Made by a program: the position numbers and the translations under genes. Source: an uncultured Cryomorphaceae bacterium (lineage in GTDB: Bacteria > Bacteroidota > Bacteroidia > Flavobacteriales > Schleiferiaceae). From it: a DNA stretch of 64,000 nucleotides. Positions 41,000-49,818 of this stretch are shown here, in pieces. Below the pieces are notes generated by a model that saw nothing but the letters and a program-made list of their open reading frames with translations, searched no databases and was not told the DNA's origin. Location: NCBI GenBank assembly GCA_937120475.1, contig CAKZJV010000007.1:822068-886067 (forward strand), written 5' to 3'. Position 1 is the first letter of the stretch, and each line of letters begins with the position of its first letter.

Positions 41000-41055
41000 T
41001 TTGACCTCTGAAAATAAACTATATACGTGTACTTTAGCAGCTAAAAATCAGCACC

Positions 41056-42021
41056 ATGTGGCCTGACGAGAAAATATCGGAATTGATACTGAAAACCCTG
41101 GCCGGTGAAGCCTCACCGGAAGAGGAAAACCGTTTGGCTGAATGGCGTAAAAGCAATCTGGCTAACGAGGAAGAATACCAGCACATACTGGAGATATGGG
41201 AAACTTCAGGCCGCATTACAAGCTCTCCCTCCCCGGTAAATGTGGATGCGGAATGGGAAAAGTTCAGGCTCCGGCATTTTAAAGCTGAACCCAACGTATT
41301 CCGGCTAAATGTGAGACTGGTAATGCGTTATGTAGCGGTACTCATTATAGGTTTATTGGGCGGTATATGGTACTTCAGCGGTAGCGTGAGTTATACCAGC
41401 GGTGCCGGTGAAAGGCTAGTGGTTGAGCTCAGCGATGGCAGCACCATATTGCTGGCCGAAAACACTACTCTTGAAGTTCCACGGACCTACAACTGGCAAA
41501 CCCGAAAACTGAACCTTGCAGGAGAAGCTTTTTTTGAAGTTGCCTCCAATCCTGAAAAGCCTTTCGTAGCTAAGGGCTCTAAAACATCACTTCGTGTTTT
41601 GGGAACGGCCTTTCGAATGGTGGCCACCGAACGGGAAAACACCGTGGAAGTTAGCGAAGGAAAGGTAGCCTACTGGTCCACTCACCGGGATACTGTAATT
41701 CTTACTCGCAACCAATCCGGGGTACTATCCGGTACCCAAATGCAAAGCCGCGTAATTACCGATCAAAACTACGATAGCTGGCAAAGCGGTTCATTCCGCT
41801 TTAAGGATAAAATACTTGTAGAAGTACTCCACCAACTACAGAATTTTTACGTCTTTGATCTCAAAGATCCAGGCGGCAAACTAAACGGCAACTGCACCTT
41901 TACCGGCCAGTTTAAAGGTCAAAACCTGGAGGATGTTCTTCAGGAACTGGCCCTGGTTACCGGGTTGAAGTATGAACTAAATGAAAACATCCTAACCATT
42001 GAAAACCTCTCTTGTCAATAA
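41056..42021 (+). CDS. FecR-family anti-sigma factor
   Basis: 321 residues. The N-terminal cytoplasmic sigma-binding part (1-80) is followed by one transmembrane helix (about 91-108, RYVAVLIIGLLGGIWYF), the FecR domain (about 115-215, LSDGSTILLAENTTLEVPRTYNWQTRKLNLAGEAFFEVA ... FVAKGSKTSLRVLGTAFRM) and a C-terminal DUF4974 domain (about 245-318). It would hold the sigma factor at the membrane and receive the signal from the STN domain of the next receptor. The TAA overlaps the receptor ATG (TAATG). Confidence 0.92.
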   Translation: MWPDEKISELILKTLAGEASPEEENRLAEWRKSNLANEEEYQHILEIWETSGRITSSPSPVNVDAEWEKFRLRHFKAEPNVFRLNVRLVMRYVAVLIIGLLGGIWYFSGSVSYTSGAGERLVVELSDGSTILLAENTTLEVPRTYNWQTRKLNLAGEAFFEVASNPEKPFVAKGSKTSLRVLGTAFRMVATERENTVEVSEGKVAYWSTHRDTVILTRNQSGVLSGTQMQSRVITDQNYDSWQSGSFRFKDKILVEVLHQLQNFYVFDLKDPGGKLNGNCTFTGQFKGQNLEDVLQELALVTGLKYELNENILTIENLSCQ

Positions 42022-44543
42022 TGCCCGGGTATTTTAAAAGTGTAGTTGTAATGCTGCTCTTTCCGGCCTACACCCTACTGGGGCAAGCCAGTTTACTGGA
42101 AAAAAAGCTAACCATTGAAGGTGGTGACTATTCGGCACAGGAGCTTTTAGAATTCATCAACCGCTCGGGCATCAGCATTAATTTTTCCGGCAGTTTACCC
42201 TCGGATACCCTTTACCCCTTAAAAGGAGAGTTCAAGGTAAAAGACCTGTTGGCCCGAATTTTTGATACCGATCGCTACAGTTTCATTCAGCGCAACAATA
42301 AAATACTCATCATTCCCACCGTACGTGAAAAAGGCTTCACCTTTTCGGGTTATATCGAGGAAGAAGGCTCACGTGAAAGACTGATAGGGGTGAATATTTA
42401 CCTTCCGGAATACCGTTTGGGCACCACTACCAATGAATTTGGTTTTTTCAGCATGATTGTGCCGGAAGAAAAAGTGACCCCGGTGGTTATCTCCTTTATC
42501 GGCTACCAACGGAAACTATTGGTTTTAAATCCCGAAGATACTGCCCGGCACAGGGATATCGCCTTGGTACCGGAAAGCCGTCAACTGGATGAGGTAACCG
42601 TTGAGGCCAGCCGCCTGCTGGCCCAGATTACGCAAATGAGCCAGATCAGTTTATCACCCGCCCAACTGGCTACCGCCCCCGCCTTTATGGGGGAGGTTGA
42701 TATTATTAAATCCATACAGCTATTGCCGGGAGTACAGCGTGGTGCAGAGGGAAATACCAACTTCCTGGTACGCGGGGGTAATCCCGATCAAAACCTTTTA
42801 TTACTGGATGGGGTACCGGTGTACAACGCTTCTCACGCCTTTGGCTTTGTATCGATTTTTAATGCCGATGCCTTAAAGAATGTGGAATTGACCACCGGTG
42901 GTTTTCCGGCCCGCTACGGTGGTCGGTTGAGTTCGGTACTGGAAGTGAATATGAAGGAAGGCAATATGGAAAAAATACACGGTGCAGGTTCTATAGGCCT
43001 TATTACCAGCAAGCTAATGTTGGAAGGACCCATCAAAAAGGAAAAAACTTCCTTTATGATTTCAGGCAGGCGAACCTACTGGGATGTTTTGTTGAAACCG
43101 GTATTGGCTCAATCGGACAATGACATCAGTTATTATTTCGGTGACATCAACTTTAAGGTAAACCACAAGTTTTCGCGGAAAGACCGCATCTACCTGAGCC
43201 TTTATACCGGGAGGGATAAATTATTCACCCTGTCTCCCGGCTCGGAGCTGGACTTTAAATGGGGTAACTACACCAGTGTTTTACGCTGGAACCACCTCTA
43301 CTCCGATAAACTTTTTGGAAATCTGAGTGCCATATTCTCACAGTACCGTCTGAGTTTCAAATACCAGTACCCACTGGCCGGTACGGAAGGTGTTAATGCC
43401 GCTTTCAAATCCCTTATCCAGGATTATGGTTTACGTTATGACTTTGACTACACACTCAATCCACGCCACCACCTGCGAACCGGGGTTTCGGCTACCTACC
43501 ACGTTTTTAAACCGGGCTTCTTATCATTAACGGCACCCTCCGCAGTGTTGGATTCCATTATCCAGTTCACTCCCACTGTTTACGCTACTGATGTTTTTGT
43601 TTACGCTGAAGATGACTGGCAGATTAACGAAAGGTGGAAATTGAATTACGGCTTGCACCTTTCCAGTTACTTTACCAGCACCCGCGATTTTACCTCATTG
43701 CAACCCCGGCTGGCGGCACGCTACCTCATCAATCAAAACTGGTCGCTCAAAGCCAGCTATGCCTACATGAAACAGTTTGTACACCTACTGGCCAATACCG
43801 GCACCAGCCTTCCTACTGACCTATGGGTTTCTTCCAGCAGGCGGGTGCCCCCGCAAAATTCGCATCAGGTAGCAATGGGAACCGCCTACGCCACTGAAGG
43901 CTCTGCCTGGGAATACACCGCTGAGCTTTATTATAAATACTACACCGACCTGATTACCTACCGCGATAATGCCACTGGGGCCTTTTTGAACAACTGGGAA
44001 AACCAGGTATTGAGCGGAGGTATCGGGCGTTCCTATGGTTTGGAGTTACTCGCCCGTAAAACCAAAGGCAAAACCACCGGATGGATAGGTTATACACTTT
44101 CATGGTCCGAACGCAGGTTCGAAAGAATCAACCAGGGGGAGTGGTTCCCTTTCAAATACGATCGCAGGCACGATTTTAAGATGACCGTGAATCACCAGTT
44201 CACCAAAAAATTTGGTGTAAGTGCCAACTGGGTGTACAACACCGGGCAAAAAGCCACCATTCCGCTCAGCAGTTATATCGATGCCTACGGGCAAACGGTT
44301 ATTCATTACAGCAAGCGCAACGCCTTTACCTACCCGGCCTACCACCGCCTGGACTTAGCCGTGAACTGGTTCAAAAAAACCAAGTGGGGCGAACGTACCT
44401 GGTCCATAGGTGTGTACAATGCCTATAACCGTATTAACCCGTATTACATCTATTTCAGTACCGATGAACTTAACCAAAGAGTGGCTACGCAGGTGGGTGT
44501 ATTTCCCATACTGCCCAGTATCTCTTATAATTTTCGCTTTTAA
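42021..44543 (+). CDS. TonB-dependent receptor 1 with STN signalling domain
   Basis: 840 residues from the ATG at 42021. After a signal peptide (ending LLGQ) come an STN domain (about 25-100, LTIEGGDYSAQELLEFINRSGISINFSG), a carboxypeptidase-regulatory-like domain (about 110-190), a plug (about 205-310, FLVRGGNPDQNLLLLDGVPVYNASHAFGF) and a 22-strand barrel ending YNFRF. It imports a bulky ligand across the outer membrane with TonB energy, and the STN domain reports to the FecR protein encoded upstream. The ligand is unknown. It is coupled to FecR and followed with no gap by a DUF4249 lipoprotein gene. Confidence 0.93.
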   Translation: MPGYFKSVVVMLLFPAYTLLGQASLLEKKLTIEGGDYSAQELLEFINRSGISINFSGSLPSDTLYPLKGEFKVKDLLARIFDTDRYSFIQRNNKILIIPTVREKGFTFSGYIEEEGSRERLIGVNIYLPEYRLGTTTNEFGFFSMIVPEEKVTPVVISFIGYQRKLLVLNPEDTARHRDIALVPESRQLDEVTVEASRLLAQITQMSQISLSPAQLATAPAFMGEVDIIKSIQLLPGVQRGAEGNTNFLVRGGNPDQNLLLLDGVPVYNASHAFGFVSIFNADALKNVELTTGGFPARYGGRLSSVLEVNMKEGNMEKIHGAGSIGLITSKLMLEGPIKKEKTSFMISGRRTYWDVLLKPVLAQSDNDISYYFGDINFKVNHKFSRKDRIYLSLYTGRDKLFTLSPGSELDFKWGNYTSVLRWNHLYSDKLFGNLSAIFSQYRLSFKYQYPLAGTEGVNAAFKSLIQDYGLRYDFDYTLNPRHHLRTGVSATYHVFKPGFLSLTAPSAVLDSIIQFTPTVYATDVFVYAEDDWQINERWKLNYGLHLSSYFTSTRDFTSLQPRLAARYLINQNWSLKASYAYMKQFVHLLANTGTSLPTDLWVSSSRRVPPQNSHQVAMGTAYATEGSAWEYTAELYYKYYTDLITYRDNATGAFLNNWENQVLSGGIGRSYGLELLARKTKGKTTGWIGYTLSWSERRFERINQGEWFPFKYDRRHDFKMTVNHQFTKKFGVSANWVYNTGQKATIPLSSYIDAYGQTVIHYSKRNAFTYPAYHRLDLAVNWFKKTKWGERTWSIGVYNAYNRINPYYIYFSTDELNQRVATQVGVFPILPSISYNFRF

Positions 44544-45440
44544 ATGAAGAGACTACTGTTACTGATAGGCCTGGTTTATACCGCAATCTCCTGCGAAAAA
44601 AACATCGATTTAGAATTGCCGGGAGGAGAACCCATACCGGTTCTTAACGCGCTGTTACAAACCGGTGACAGTGTGGTTAGTGCTACAGTAAATATTTCCG
44701 TTCCCTATCGGTTAACCAGTGGCCCTACCTACGTTAAGGATGCCGTTTTACGCCTTTACGAAAACGATGTTTTACTGGGCTTCTTCAGCATTTGTGAGGA
44801 AAACCCGTTTTTTATTACCACTGAAGAGGACACTCAATACGTTTTCTGTTTACCGGCCTACGTGAAGGAAGGTTCTACCTATCGGATAGAAGCGGATGTA
44901 CCCGGCTACCCTACCGTAAGTGGTGAAACCACAGCTCCCGGCCCGCCTGATGTACAAGACCTTCAGTTCAACACCACTCTACAAACGCTGAACTTTACCT
45001 TCAGGGATAATTACCCGGGTACCAATTACTACGAATGTGAGCTTTGGGCCATTGACACCACCAACGAAGGTTTTATAGGGCAGGTTGAATTTACTTGCCG
45101 TGATTACAGCTTTGAGTTACTGGGGTCGGGTACCGATTTTATTAATCTGCCGGTTGACGATCCTTTGGGCCTTTACCTTTTTACCACCGATGAATATTTT
45201 TCAGAAGGACAAAAAAGGGTCAGCATCACTCCCCAAAATGAAACCACCGCCACCCTCTTCTATCAACTTATCGTATCACACGGCAGCCCTGAGTATTATG
45301 AATACCGCAGAACCAGGATACTCAACACTTTTAATGGAAACAGCCCTTTTTCTGAACCGGTGCGGATTTATAGCAACGTGAGCAGTGGCTTGGGTATAGT
45401 AGCCGCCTTTAACATGGAAATATTTATCGTAGAATTTTAA
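44544..45440 (+). CDS. DUF4249 lipoprotein 1
   Basis: 298 residues. Lipobox AISC (C17) is followed by EKNIDLELPGGEPIPVLNALLQTGD, the family's start. Beta-rich domains follow, with VSGETTAPGPPDVQDLQF and a final GLGIVAAFNMEIFIVEF. DUF4249 proteins sit beside TonB-dependent receptors in Bacteroidota and are thought to act as surface lipoprotein partners, possibly a lid or ligand-capture subunit; this is not proven. It begins right after the receptor stop. The next receptor gene starts 33 bp on. Confidence 0.88.
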   Translation: MKRLLLLIGLVYTAISCEKNIDLELPGGEPIPVLNALLQTGDSVVSATVNISVPYRLTSGPTYVKDAVLRLYENDVLLGFFSICEENPFFITTEEDTQYVFCLPAYVKEGSTYRIEADVPGYPTVSGETTAPGPPDVQDLQFNTTLQTLNFTFRDNYPGTNYYECELWAIDTTNEGFIGQVEFTCRDYSFELLGSGTDFINLPVDDPLGLYLFTTDEYFSEGQKRVSITPQNETTATLFYQLIVSHGSPEYYEYRRTRILNTFNGNSPFSEPVRIYSNVSSGLGIVAAFNMEIFIVEF

Positions 45441-45473
45441 ACCTAAAAAATCGTTTATCCGAAAACCTTGATC

Positions 45474-47789
45474 ATGACAAAAAACACCTTCCTTACCATA
45501 CTGCTCCTGCTGCCCTTGCTGGGGCTGGCTCAAAAGAGCTATACCCTCAGCGGTTACGTTGAAGACAGTGAGTCGCGGGAAAGGCTCATTGGCGTAAACC
45601 TGTACATTCCCGGTACCAGTATCGGTACCACCACCAACACCTTTGGTTTTTATTCACTTACTTTAAAGGAGAGTGATACCCGGCTAACGGTGAGCTACCT
45701 GGGTTACCAATCTCAAACGTTCAATCTGCAGCTCAAAAACGATACGGTATGGGATATCGAACTGGTATCTTCCAGCCGCTCGCTGGACGAAGTAACTATA
45801 ACGGCCGACCAGATCCAGGCCTTAAAGCCGCAAATGAGCACGGTGAACCTATCGGCCCGTGACATCAAGAATATACCGGCCTTTTTGGGTGAGGTGGACG
45901 TAATACGCGCCATTCAGCTTTTGCCGGGTGTACAGTCGGGTAACGAAGGTACCACCGGTTTTTACGTTCGGGGCGGATCACCTGATCAAAACCTGATACT
46001 GCTGGATGGTGTACCGGTGTACAACGCCTCCCATCTTTTCGGCTTCTTTTCGGTTTTCAATGCCGATGCCATTAAAAATGTGCAATTGACCAAAGGTGGC
46101 TTTCCAGCGCGTTTCGGGGGACGGTTAAGCTCTGTACTGGAAATAGATATGAAAGAGGGTAATCTGCGTGAGTTTCACGGGGCCGGTTCGCTGGGGCTGA
46201 TCTCCTCCAAGCTAACCCTGGAAGGGCCGCTGGTAAAGGATAAAACATCCTTCATCGTTTCCGGGCGCAGAACCTATTACGACCTTCTGGTGCAGCCCTT
46301 TTTGCCGGATGGGCTCACTGTAGGGTATTATTTTGGCGACCTCAACACCAAGGTCAACCACATATTTTCACGTAAAGACCGTTTGTACCTGAGTTATTAT
46401 ACCGGCCTGGACCGCTTCTATCAACGTGAAACCTACGATGGTTTTGGCTATGAAGAGCGTTTTGAATCCTCCTTACAATGGGGAAATCATACCGGCTCAC
46501 TGCGGTGGAACCACCTTTTTAACGACCAGTTGTTCAGCAACCTTACCGCCACCTACACGCAATACCGTTTTAAGGTAGGTTTTGAAGAGGAGTATAGTGG
46601 CCAAACCGATGGCTTTGAGTACTTTTCACGCATCCGCGATTACGGCCTGCGCTACGATATGGACTACCGCCCCAGTTCAGACCATAGTTTGCGTTTTGGA
46701 GCAAGTTATACCTACCATACCTTTAACCCGGGTGTAGCGCAATTTCAAGGCGGTTTTACCGATGAGGGAGCTGATTCCCTGCTCAACCTCTCTACCCCCA
46801 TTTACTCCAATGATGCTTATGTTTACGTGGAAGACGATTGGGTAATCGATTCGCGTTGGCGGGCCAATATGGGTATCCATTACTCCACTTACCTGGTAGG
46901 CAGTACTTTTTATCACTCCCTGCAACCGCGTGCCTCAGTACGTTACTTGCTTACTGATGAGTGGTCGGTAAAAGGCTCCTACGCCATGATGAACCAGTAC
47001 ATTCACCTGCTTTCCAATTCGGGCTTGAGCCTGCCCACCGATTTGTGGGTATCGTCCACTGAGAAAATAAAGCCACAGCTTTCGCACCAGGTGGCCGTAG
47101 GTAGCGTGCGCAACATCCTTCAAAATAAGTACGAGCTATCAGCCGAAGCCTATTACAAGCGCATGAACAACCTGATTGAATACAAGGAAGGTGCTTCTTT
47201 TATCACCTCAACCGATTGGCAAAACACAGTGGTTAATGACGGGGTGGGCCATGCCTATGGGCTTGAACTTCTTTTTCGCAAAAATGAAGGTCAAACCACC
47301 GGCTGGATCGGTTATACCCTGGCCTGGAGTAACCGACAATTCAGCGAGTTGAATAACGGGGAACGTTTCCCTTATAAATACGACCGCAGGCATGACATCA
47401 GTGTAGTGGTAAACCACAAGTTCTCCGAACGTTTCGACCTGGGAGTCACCTGGGTTTTCGGCAGCGGCAACACCTACACGGCTCCTATTGCCAGTTACTA
47501 CCTCCAGGATCCTTTTAACCCCAACGGCACCCCGCGTGAATACCAGGTTTACAGTGACCGTAACTCCCTGAGGTTACCCGCTTATCACCGCATGGATGTT
47601 GGCTTTAACTTTCATAAAAAAACGCGCTGGGGCATGAGCCACTGGAACATTAGTGTGTACAATGCCTACAACCGCCAAAATCCTTTTTTCCTGTACATCA
47701 ATGAAAACTATATGACCGGTGAAAAGAGTGTTCGCCAGGTTAGCCTGTTCCCTATAATCCCCTCAATTTCCTACAGTTTTGAATTTTAA
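45474..47789 (+). CDS. TonB-dependent receptor 2, without STN domain
   Basis: 771 residues from the ATG at 45474. A signal peptide (ending LGLAQ) is followed directly by a carboxypeptidase-regulatory-like domain (about 20-100, YTLSGYVEDSESRERLIGVNLYIPGT), a plug (about 120-230, FYVRGGSPDQNLILLDGVPVYNASHLFGF) and a barrel ending YSFEF. It is clearly paralogous to receptor 1 along its whole length but lacks the STN domain, so it can import but probably not signal. The gene pair with its own DUF4249 partner suggests duplication of the module. Confidence 0.93.
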   Translation: MTKNTFLTILLLLPLLGLAQKSYTLSGYVEDSESRERLIGVNLYIPGTSIGTTTNTFGFYSLTLKESDTRLTVSYLGYQSQTFNLQLKNDTVWDIELVSSSRSLDEVTITADQIQALKPQMSTVNLSARDIKNIPAFLGEVDVIRAIQLLPGVQSGNEGTTGFYVRGGSPDQNLILLDGVPVYNASHLFGFFSVFNADAIKNVQLTKGGFPARFGGRLSSVLEIDMKEGNLREFHGAGSLGLISSKLTLEGPLVKDKTSFIVSGRRTYYDLLVQPFLPDGLTVGYYFGDLNTKVNHIFSRKDRLYLSYYTGLDRFYQRETYDGFGYEERFESSLQWGNHTGSLRWNHLFNDQLFSNLTATYTQYRFKVGFEEEYSGQTDGFEYFSRIRDYGLRYDMDYRPSSDHSLRFGASYTYHTFNPGVAQFQGGFTDEGADSLLNLSTPIYSNDAYVYVEDDWVIDSRWRANMGIHYSTYLVGSTFYHSLQPRASVRYLLTDEWSVKGSYAMMNQYIHLLSNSGLSLPTDLWVSSTEKIKPQLSHQVAVGSVRNILQNKYELSAEAYYKRMNNLIEYKEGASFITSTDWQNTVVNDGVGHAYGLELLFRKNEGQTTGWIGYTLAWSNRQFSELNNGERFPYKYDRRHDISVVVNHKFSERFDLGVTWVFGSGNTYTAPIASYYLQDPFNPNGTPREYQVYSDRNSLRLPAYHRMDVGFNFHKKTRWGMSHWNISVYNAYNRQNPFFLYINENYMTGEKSVRQVSLFPIIPSISYSFEF

Positions 47790-47793
47790 GAAG

Positions 47794-48705
47794 ATGAAAA
47801 AATACTTGTTCCTTAGCTCCGCCCTATTTGTACTCTGGTCTTGTGAAAAGACCATCGACTTTGAAATTCCCAAAGATCCGCCACGTATCACCATCGATGC
47901 GAAACTGCAAACCGATACCTGGCCGCGTGCCATAGTGGGTACTTCGGAATACTCCCTAAGCCCCGGGTCTCCTTCGGTGGATAGTCTCACCAACGTTTCT
48001 CTATATGAAGACGGCCGCTTTGTAGAACGGCTTTCACCTAAGCGTTACGACAGCGACATTTACGACAACTTCGGAAACCCTACCCCAGCCTACTATTACG
48101 AGGGTGGTTACCGCCCGGCAGCCGGACATACCTATGAAATAAGAGCCACTCGCAATGGTTACGAGGATGCGGTGGGGCGCGCCTTCATGTATGAATCGGT
48201 AAATCTTACAGGGAGCAACTACAACAGTGAGACTGGTGATTTAGAGGTTTCCTTTAGCGATCCGCCCGGCCGTGGTGATTATTACCGGATTAGTATTTTT
48301 CCCCGGGGTAACAGCGGTAATGAATATTACGACAGTTATTTCGGTTCTTACGATCCCACCATTGAATTTTTTGAATTCGATGAGTTTGACGATTTCCTGG
48401 TGGACGATGGCCTGAGCTTCGGTTATGCGGGTTACCTCTCCGATGAGTTTTTTGACGGATCGGTAAAAAAGCTCAAGCTGGTGTATCTGATTGGTCGTTT
48501 CGGGGAGCCCGGCTCCACCAATAAGGACCCGTTCGATGTGATCATCGGCCGCGTTTCAGAATCGTATTACCTGCATGAACGCAGTAAGGCCGCCCAAACG
48601 GTTGAGAACCCTTTTTCGGAACCAACCCCTATTTACGGTAACGTAGAAAATGGTTACGGTATAGTGGCTACCTCTTCCAACAGCCGGGTGTATATACAGC
48701 CGTAA
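47794..48705 (+). CDS. DUF4249 lipoprotein 2
   Basis: 303 residues from the ATG at 47794. Lipobox LWSC is followed by EKTIDFEIPKDPPRITIDAKLQTDTWP, matching the opening of lipoprotein 1 (EKNIDLELP). A tyrosine-rich stretch and an acidic segment (FFEFDEFDDFLVDDG) lie in the middle. The end GYGIVATSSNSRVYIQP matches GLGIVAAFN of copy 1. It is the partner of receptor 2. It is convergent with the PorP/SprF gene, 3 bp apart. Confidence 0.86.
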   Translation: MKKYLFLSSALFVLWSCEKTIDFEIPKDPPRITIDAKLQTDTWPRAIVGTSEYSLSPGSPSVDSLTNVSLYEDGRFVERLSPKRYDSDIYDNFGNPTPAYYYEGGYRPAAGHTYEIRATRNGYEDAVGRAFMYESVNLTGSNYNSETGDLEVSFSDPPGRGDYYRISIFPRGNSGNEYYDSYFGSYDPTIEFFEFDEFDDFLVDDGLSFGYAGYLSDEFFDGSVKKLKLVYLIGRFGEPGSTNKDPFDVIIGRVSESYYLHERSKAAQTVENPFSEPTPIYGNVENGYGIVATSSNSRVYIQP

Positions 48706-48708
48706 AGA

Positions 48709-49818
48709 TTACAAGCCCGATTTCCCGGATTCCATAATCTCGGGAATCGGGTTTATACAGTCGATATCATTTTTATACACCTCGGGGCAAAGCACCGAAC
48801 CTTCAAAAATATACACCAGCCCTATTTCATGGGTGCCGTAGGTACGTTGTACGCCTATTTCATTGCGGGTGTACTCAAAGCTGTAACTGAGTAAAAAATT
48901 CCGGCCCAGTTCAAAATCCACTTCGGCAATCCAGGAGTCTTCCCGTATTCTTCGGCCGGGTTCGTTAAGGTTTTGTACCCAGCCATTGCGCAAACCGGCC
49001 CCGAAACGTACCGGTTGGTAGCCGAAATAAATCAGGTTTACCCAATTTCGGAGGTTCACCTGCGAGTTGAAGGCCGAGCCCACTTCGATGGTTCTGCGCA
49101 CACCTCCGTTTTTCCAATAGTAAAACCCCCACAAATGGGCTGTATAGCGTACCGGCCACTCCACATCATTGTTATTCCCGAAAAAAGATCTTTGGTTACG
49201 GGCCAGGTGAAAGGCAGAAGCCCCGAAAGAAATATAACCGTTTTCATCCAGTATGGCGTGTAAACCCCGGAAGCCTGCAGCAATATCCCAAACCGTGCTT
49301 CCATTAACGGATTGGGGCAGAATAATAGAACTGGGGCGTACCAAACGGTACGTATCGTTACCTAACTGATCCGTGAAAATCAGCCGGTCCCAGTCTATTC
49401 TTTGCTGGCCAATGCCTACCTGGGCACCAAAGGCAAACATTCCGGGACTACCTACGGTCCTGCGGCTTCCAAAATTCCACGGAAAATACACAGCGGTTTG
49501 AAAACCCGCCAGGGTAGTGCGTAAAAGGCCGTCTCCCTCCACGTTATCGTAACCATAGGCCGCAAAACCAAGGTTGCGCTCTTCGCAGGCGATGTTGGCC
49601 GCAAAGTTATGGGTGCTGAAACGGCCGGACACCTTGGTCCACTGCAAACGGCTGTTGTAGTTCAGGCTCAGGTCAGAACTGTAGCCTGCATAAGCCGGAT
49701 TGATGTAATTTTTTGCGGTATGGAGCTGGGTCAAGGTAGGGTCCTGGCCGTGTAAACCCACCGCCAGAAACAGGGCCAGCACTACTGCCCGCCTAGCGTA
49801 TGAGGGTAACCGTACCAT
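48709..49818 (-). CDS. PorP/SprF family type IX secretion system membrane protein
   Basis: 369 residues: signal peptide (about 1-24, ending LHGQ), then the family opening DPTLTQLHTAKNYINPAYAGYSSDLSLNYNSRLQW and a beta-barrel with NIACEERNLGFAAYG, ISFGASAFHLARN and GVQRTYGTHEIGLVYIF. These outer-membrane proteins help anchor or export the large T9SS type B adhesin encoded with them (as SprF with SprB). Its ATG lies inside the last 26 bp of the adhesin gene, so translation is coupled. Cysteines near the end (CPEVYKNDIDC) are typical. Confidence 0.92.
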   Translation of the reverse strand: MVRLPSYARRAVVLALFLAVGLHGQDPTLTQLHTAKNYINPAYAGYSSDLSLNYNSRLQWTKVSGRFSTHNFAANIACEERNLGFAAYGYDNVEGDGLLRTTLAGFQTAVYFPWNFGSRRTVGSPGMFAFGAQVGIGQQRIDWDRLIFTDQLGNDTYRLVRPSSIILPQSVNGSTVWDIAAGFRGLHAILDENGYISFGASAFHLARNQRSFFGNNNDVEWPVRYTAHLWGFYYWKNGGVRRTIEVGSAFNSQVNLRNWVNLIYFGYQPVRFGAGLRNGWVQNLNEPGRRIREDSWIAEVDFELGRNFLLSYSFEYTRNEIGVQRTYGTHEIGLVYIFEGSVLCPEVYKNDIDCINPIPEIMESGKSGL

